DNA of 17,930 bases, from contig CAZNFR010000074.1 of NCBI GenBank assembly GCA_964572225.1, positions 1 to 17,930 of the forward strand. Reading direction: 5' to 3'. Both the position numbers and the translations under genes were made by a program. The notes beneath the pieces were generated by a model. That model saw only the letters and a program-made list of their open reading frames with translations, made no database searches and was not told the origin of the DNA. Position 1 is the first letter of the stretch; each line of letters opens with the position of its first letter. The stretch is from CAZNFR01 sp964572225. GTDB lineage: Bacteria; Bacteroidota; Bacteroidia; Bacteroidales; GCA-2748055. Positions 14,214 through 17,930 of this stretch are shown in pieces.

Positions 14214-15044
14214 ATGGCTTATAATTTACTAAAAGGAAAAAAGGGGATCATATTCGGAGCCCTTAACGATATGTCCATTGCGTGGAAGGTAGCCGAAAAG
14301 GCCTTTGAAGAAGGGGCTGAGTTCACCCTTTCCAATACACCGGTTGCCCTGAGACTGGGAACCCTGAATCAGCTGGCGGAGAAAACGAAATCGGAAGTCA
14401 TCCCGGCCGATGCGACAGACCTTTCAGACATTGAAAATGTATTCAGGAAAACCATGGAGCGTTTTGATGGAAAGATTGATTTTGTGCTTCATTCCATTGG
14501 GATGTCTCCCAATGTGCGTAAGGGCAAGCTATACGATCAGCTTGATTACAACAATTTTCACAAGACGCTCGACATATCTGCACTTTCCTTTCACAAAATG
14601 CTACAGGTGGCCCGTAAGTTGGATGCCATCAATGAGTGGGGCTCGGTGGTGGCGCTGAGCTATGTTGCAGCACAGCGCACCTTGTATGGGTATAATGATA
14701 TGGCAGATGCCAAGGCCCTTCTGGAATCCATTGCCAGAAGCTTTGGGTATATCTACGGAAGGGACCGCAAAATCAGGGTCAACACCATCTCACAATCGCC
14801 CACCCGGACTACTGCCGGAAGCGGGGTGAAAGGGATCGATACCCTGATTGATTTCACGGAAAGGATGTCGCCCCTTGGAAATGCGGATGCCGACGATTGT
14901 GCTGATTATTGCATAACCCTGTTTTCGGATTTGACCCGGAAGGTAACCATGCAAAACCTTTTCCATGATGGAGGCTTTTCCAGCATGGGTATGAGTCTTA
15001 AGGCCATAACCCAGTACAACAAGAGTTTCGAGGAGTGCCCCTAA
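14214..15044 (+). CDS. fabI: Enoyl-ACP reductase FabI (NADH-dependent SDR)
   Basis: A 276-residue short-chain dehydrogenase of the FabI type, which does the last reduction of each fatty-acid elongation cycle in the cytoplasm. GALNDMSIAW (15-24) is the FabI form of the nucleotide loop, HSIGMSPN (93-100) follows, and the catalytic residues Tyr150, Tyr160 and Lys167 keep the FabI spacing (LSYVAAQRTLYGYNDMADAK). ISQSPTRTTAGSGVKG replaces the usual GPIRTLA loop of enterobacterial FabI, a form I recall from other Bacteroidota. It stands alone 129 bases downstream of recN. Confidence 0.92.
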   Translation: MAYNLLKGKKGIIFGALNDMSIAWKVAEKAFEEGAEFTLSNTPVALRLGTLNQLAEKTKSEVIPADATDLSDIENVFRKTMERFDGKIDFVLHSIGMSPNVRKGKLYDQLDYNNFHKTLDISALSFHKMLQVARKLDAINEWGSVVALSYVAAQRTLYGYNDMADAKALLESIARSFGYIYGRDRKIRVNTISQSPTRTTAGSGVKGIDTLIDFTERMSPLGNADADDCADYCITLFSDLTRKVTMQNLFHDGGFSSMGMSLKAITQYNKSFEECP

Positions 15045-15095
15045 GGGATAGGTTTGAGGACTTTGTTTAGGGCGTGGTCAATTCATTTTTTTGAA

Positions 15096-15103
15096 TACCT
15101 TTG
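15096..15103 (+). promoter_or_regulatory. Possible -7 element for the DUF819 gene
   Basis: TACCTTTG is a perfect TAnnTTTG match about 30 bases upstream of the start codon, but no TTTG lies at the expected -33 position. It overlaps the small hairpin ATTCA-T6-TGAAT (15081-15096). Confidence 0.35.
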
Positions 15104-15132
15104 TGGCTTAATTTTTTGATAAAGCTACCCAA

Positions 15133-16299
15133 ATGGCCGGAAAAATTCTACTGATACTCTTCTATTTTCTTTTCCCCGTTTTTGTTATTTACCTGGGCTC
15201 CCGATATAGTGTGGTGCAAAAGATCGGGTCCATTGCTATCTGTTATCTTGCCGGACTACTGATCGGCAATCTGGAGGTAATCCCTTATGATTCTGCCAAT
15301 CTGCAGAACACCATCACCTCCATCACCATCCCTCTGGCCCTGCCTTTACTTTTGTTTTCCGAGGATATCCGGAAATGGCTGAAGATGGCCAGGAAAACTT
15401 TTATATCCATGATTTTGGGACTGGTTTCCGTGATCATCATGGTTGTGGTGGGACATTTTATTTTCAGGGACAATATTCCCGAAGCCTGGAAAGTGTCAGG
15501 CATGCTGATCGGTGTTTATTCAGGAGGAACACCCAATCTGGCCGCCATTCAGGAGATGCTTGGAGTTGATGAAGAGATTTATCTCCTCACTCATACCAGT
15601 GATCTGGTGATCGGTGCCGTTTTACTTTTGTTTCTTCTTACCCTGGGACAGCGATTTTTCCTGCTTTTTCTCAAGCCTTACAAGGAAAATAACAACCGCG
15701 ATGAGCAGAGTCGTATCGATGAAATGGCCAGGGAGTTTGAATCCTACGATAATTTCTTTCACCCTTCCATTTTCCGGCCCCTTTTGAAGGCATTCGGACT
15801 TGCGTTGGTTATTGTGGCAATAGGTGGCGGATTGAGCTTTCTTTTTTCCGAGAATTTTCAGTCGGTAGCTGCCATTCTTTTCATAACTACTCTGGGGATT
15901 CTGGCATCTCTGGTGCCCTCGGTAAACAGAATAAAAAAGACCTTTCCACTGGGAATGTATTTTATTCTGGTGTTTTCTGTGGTGGTGGCCTCCATGGCCG
16001 ATCTGGGACATATGTTCGGAAGGGATCAGTCGGATATGCTTTTATCCTTATTTCTCTATGTATTGCTGGCTGTTGTGGGATCCTTGCTGCTTCACGCCAT
16101 TTTCTCAAAGATCTTCGGAATGGATGCCGATCATTTTATCATCACCTCCGTAGCACTCTCTATGTCGCCTCCCTTCGTTCCGGTGGTGGCGGCTGCACTC
16201 AAAAACAAAACCCTGGTTTTATCCGGATTAATTCTGGGGATTCTGGGCTATGCCATTGGGAATTACCTCGGTGTGTTAATGGCATATACACTCAAGTAA
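15133..16299 (+). CDS. DUF819-family multi-spanning membrane protein
   Basis: A 388-residue hydrophobic protein with about 11 to 12 predicted membrane segments (for example residues 5-22, 27-47, 61-77, 88-110, 150-180, and several near the C-terminus). A polar cytoplasmic loop rich in Asn, Asp and Glu lies at about 180-210. GVYSGGTPNLAAI (about 127-139) and SMSPPFVPVVAAAL near the C-terminus are conserved in DUF819 (YjcL-like) proteins, which may be transporters distantly related to sodium-coupled carriers; no substrate is established. The signature halves suggest an inverted repeat topology. It has its own possible promoter and ends 10 bases from the convergent hydrolase gene, with no terminator visible between. 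Confidence 0.85.
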   Translation: MAGKILLILFYFLFPVFVIYLGSRYSVVQKIGSIAICYLAGLLIGNLEVIPYDSANLQNTITSITIPLALPLLLFSEDIRKWLKMARKTFISMILGLVSVIIMVVVGHFIFRDNIPEAWKVSGMLIGVYSGGTPNLAAIQEMLGVDEEIYLLTHTSDLVIGAVLLLFLLTLGQRFFLLFLKPYKENNNRDEQSRIDEMAREFESYDNFFHPSIFRPLLKAFGLALVIVAIGGGLSFLFSENFQSVAAILFITTLGILASLVPSVNRIKKTFPLGMYFILVFSVVVASMADLGHMFGRDQSDMLLSLFLYVLLAVVGSLLLHAIFSKIFGMDADHFIITSVALSMSPPFVPVVAAALKNKTLVLSGLILGILGYAIGNYLGVLMAYTLK

Positions 16300-16309
16300 G
16301 ATGTAATTC

Positions 16310-17644
16310 TTAGTACAGCGACTTAAGAAGGCTGTCGGCCGCCGGGTCGGGGAGCTGCTTTTGGGAATCTTTCTTAAGGGCTTTCTTTAGTTCTTTTTTT
16401 GCTTTTCCATTTTTTCCCATACGCATGTAATTGCGCGCCAGCATATAGTGAGGAAAAGGATTATCGGGTGAAAGGGCTGACCATACCTTCAGGTATTTCC
16501 CGGCAGCGGGATAATCCTGATCATAGCGGATTTTCGCCGCGGCAATTTCGTATACATTCGCAATAAGGAAGGATTTATACCTGACAAATCGGGCGCTGTC
16601 AGAAGGGCTTTGGGCCATTTCGGCACTCCGGTCAAGGTCCTTGCGAAGATAAACCCAATAGGAACGGGGAAGGAGATTGTTTTTTAGGGCCGGAATATTG
16701 GTATGGATAGCATTGATATTACCGATATATTCATTGAGTTTGCTGTATTCATGTTCAATATAAGCCTTACATTCCTCCACACTGATCAATCCGGATTGTC
16801 CTCCGGGATATTCCTTTTCCCGGTTTTCTTCAGTCTCCCTGTTTAGGTTATTGAGTAATGCGGCAATTTTGAGGGAGCGACGGATTTGATCCTGTATCAT
16901 TTTATCCTCAAATCCTGAAATATCCTCTGTATATTCCCCGGAAGTAAGTCCGGCATAAAAAAGTCCGAGTTCAAAAACCTCTGCCGGGGGCCAGCTATGG
17001 TCAAATTCCCCAACCAGGAGTTTATCTTTCCATTCAGCATCCAGGTATTTCATGCGATTCCTGACCATTTCAGAGAAATTCATATCATAAATCCTAATTA
17101 TCCCGGTATATTCGGGAATGCTCAGGGCCTGACCTCCGAATTCGGGTGGAAATCCGGCTCCACAGGCGATTATTCCTTTGATTTTCCGGTTTTCGATGCA
17201 ATAAGCTGAAGCGAGCCTGGATCTCGCGGAGAATCCGGCCATAAAGTGGGAACCTGCCGACAAGCTTTCGTTTTTGAGAAGAGATAAGAGGAGATGGGTA
17301 AGCAAATCCTTGTTGGGTTCGTAGGGGCCGTTTTTTACAGCATAGGAACAGCACAGAATAAAATTGTGCTTTTCGGCAAGATCTTTATATCTTGTCACAG
17401 CGTAACGGGCACGACCACCCGGATCGGCAAGAATAAGTAGGGGACGTCCAGGGTCTTTTGTTGGATGTGGGGGGTGGAAGAGACAATAATATTGTTCGGG
17501 TCCGCTATCGGTTTTCAGAGAATCTGTGATTCCCCACTGGGAAAATACGGATAAAGGAAACCCGAGAATGGCGGTAAGCAGGTATAGGGCTGGTGCCTTA
17601 CCCCTAAAAAAAAGATTACAGAAAATACGAATCATTCTAATCAT
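16310..17644 (-). CDS. Secreted alpha/beta-hydrolase-like protein with TPR-like C-terminus
   Basis: A 444-residue protein. The N-terminus (MIRMIRIFCNLFFRGKAPALYLLTAILGFPLSVFS) is a long signal peptide, cleaved near residue 36, so it acts outside the cytoplasm. RPLLILADPGGRARYAV (67-83) resembles the oxyanion-hole strand of esterase-like hydrolases, and HFMAGFSARSRLASAY (133-148) looks like the nucleophile elbow with Ser139, though the last Gly of GxSxG is Arg. VGEFDHSWPPAEV may supply the catalytic His. Residues 240-360 are charged and helical, and 385-430 (YPAAGKYLKVWSALSP, HYMLARNYMRMGKNGKAKKELKKAL) form a TPR-like pair. It could be an esterase or peptidase-like enzyme, or inactive. Substrate unknown. 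Its ATG at 17644 is 6 bases from the hutI start. Confidence 0.7.
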   Translation of the reverse strand: MIRMIRIFCNLFFRGKAPALYLLTAILGFPLSVFSQWGITDSLKTDSGPEQYYCLFHPPHPTKDPGRPLLILADPGGRARYAVTRYKDLAEKHNFILCCSYAVKNGPYEPNKDLLTHLLLSLLKNESLSAGSHFMAGFSARSRLASAYCIENRKIKGIIACGAGFPPEFGGQALSIPEYTGIIRIYDMNFSEMVRNRMKYLDAEWKDKLLVGEFDHSWPPAEVFELGLFYAGLTSGEYTEDISGFEDKMIQDQIRRSLKIAALLNNLNRETEENREKEYPGGQSGLISVEECKAYIEHEYSKLNEYIGNINAIHTNIPALKNNLLPRSYWVYLRKDLDRSAEMAQSPSDSARFVRYKSFLIANVYEIAAAKIRYDQDYPAAGKYLKVWSALSPDNPFPHYMLARNYMRMGKNGKAKKELKKALKKDSQKQLPDPAADSLLKSLY

Positions 17645-17650
17645 AGTCGG

Positions 17651-17930
17651 ATGTCCATCTTATTGGTAAATATACAGAATCTGATCCAGGTATCGGAAAC
17701 TGGCCCAAAGTTCAGATCGGGAAAGGAAATGCTTCATCTTCCCGAAATAGCAAATGCTTTTGTCTTTATCAAGGAAGGAGCCATAGCGGATTACGGGCCC
17801 ATGGAATCCCTTGATTCCTCCCTTTATAGGCAGGCCATGGAAACCCGCGATTTATCAGGAAGAATGGTTTTTCCTGCCTGGTGCGATTCGCACACCCATA
17901 TTGTTTATGCAGGGAGCAGGGAACAGGAAT
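17651..17930 (+). CDS. hutI: Imidazolonepropionase N-terminus, cut by window edge
   Basis: Ninety-three codons are visible and the frame is open at the window end. The translation starts MSILLVNIQNLIQV and reaches MVFPAWCDSHTHIVYAGSREQE. DSHTH is the first metal-binding motif of the amidohydrolase fold and HIVYAGSREQE is diagnostic of imidazolonepropionase, the third step of histidine breakdown to glutamate. The full enzyme has about 400 to 420 residues, so about three quarters lies outside. The start codon is divergent from that of the hydrolase gene, 6 bases away, and no promoter could be placed between them. Confidence 0.9.
   Translation, partial: MSILLVNIQNLIQVSETGPKFRSGKEMLHLPEIANAFVFIKEGAIADYGPMESLDSSLYRQAMETRDLSGRMVFPAWCDSHTHIVYAGSREQE

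Overview
The window looks like a chromosomal segment of a member of the Bacteroidota, probably an environmental Bacteroidales- or Marinilabiliales-like lineage. The evidence is the bamD-rpoZ-coaBC-DUF4835-recN gene order, a Bacteroidota-type omega subunit, a Bacteroidota-type FabI, lipoprotein signals of the type usual in the phylum, and several promoters matching the Bacteroidota pattern TTTG-N19-TAnnTTTG. No rRNA, tRNA or CRISPR array was seen.

Left part (1-3108), accessory and rearranged. A three-gene toxin-antitoxin operon runs leftward off the window edge: an XRE regulator, a small Phd-like antitoxin and a RelE/ParE-type toxin. An AT-rich stretch follows, with a decayed reading frame, an orphan small lipoprotein and the broken N-terminus of a transposase. 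It ends with an orphan ATP-grasp enzyme of the type linked to sugar transfer.

Middle (3258-8848), metabolic and redox genes in single units: a PQQ-dependent dehydrogenase lipoprotein with an internal cytochrome c domain; a long variant of the queuosine radical-SAM enzyme QueE; thioredoxin reductase, divergent from queE over back-to-back promoters; a strong terminator; and a PLP-dependent alpha-oxoamine synthase, a family that begins sphingolipid or sulfonolipid synthesis among other pathways.

Right part (9102-15044), a housekeeping run. BamD (outer-membrane assembly), RNA polymerase omega, CoaBC (coenzyme A synthesis), a DUF4835 exported protein and RecN (DNA repair) form one tight operon with overlaps or gaps of at most 17 bases. 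FabI follows about 130 bases later. The most notable point is that coaBC is split by a -1 frame change at a run of ten A residues, exactly between its decarboxylase and ligase domains. This is either a homopolymer sequencing error or functional slippage.

Right end (15133-17930): a DUF819 multi-spanning membrane protein, a secreted alpha/beta-hydrolase-like protein with a TPR tail on the minus strand, and the N-terminus of imidazolonepropionase (hutI). The start codons of the last two genes are divergent and only 6 bases apart.
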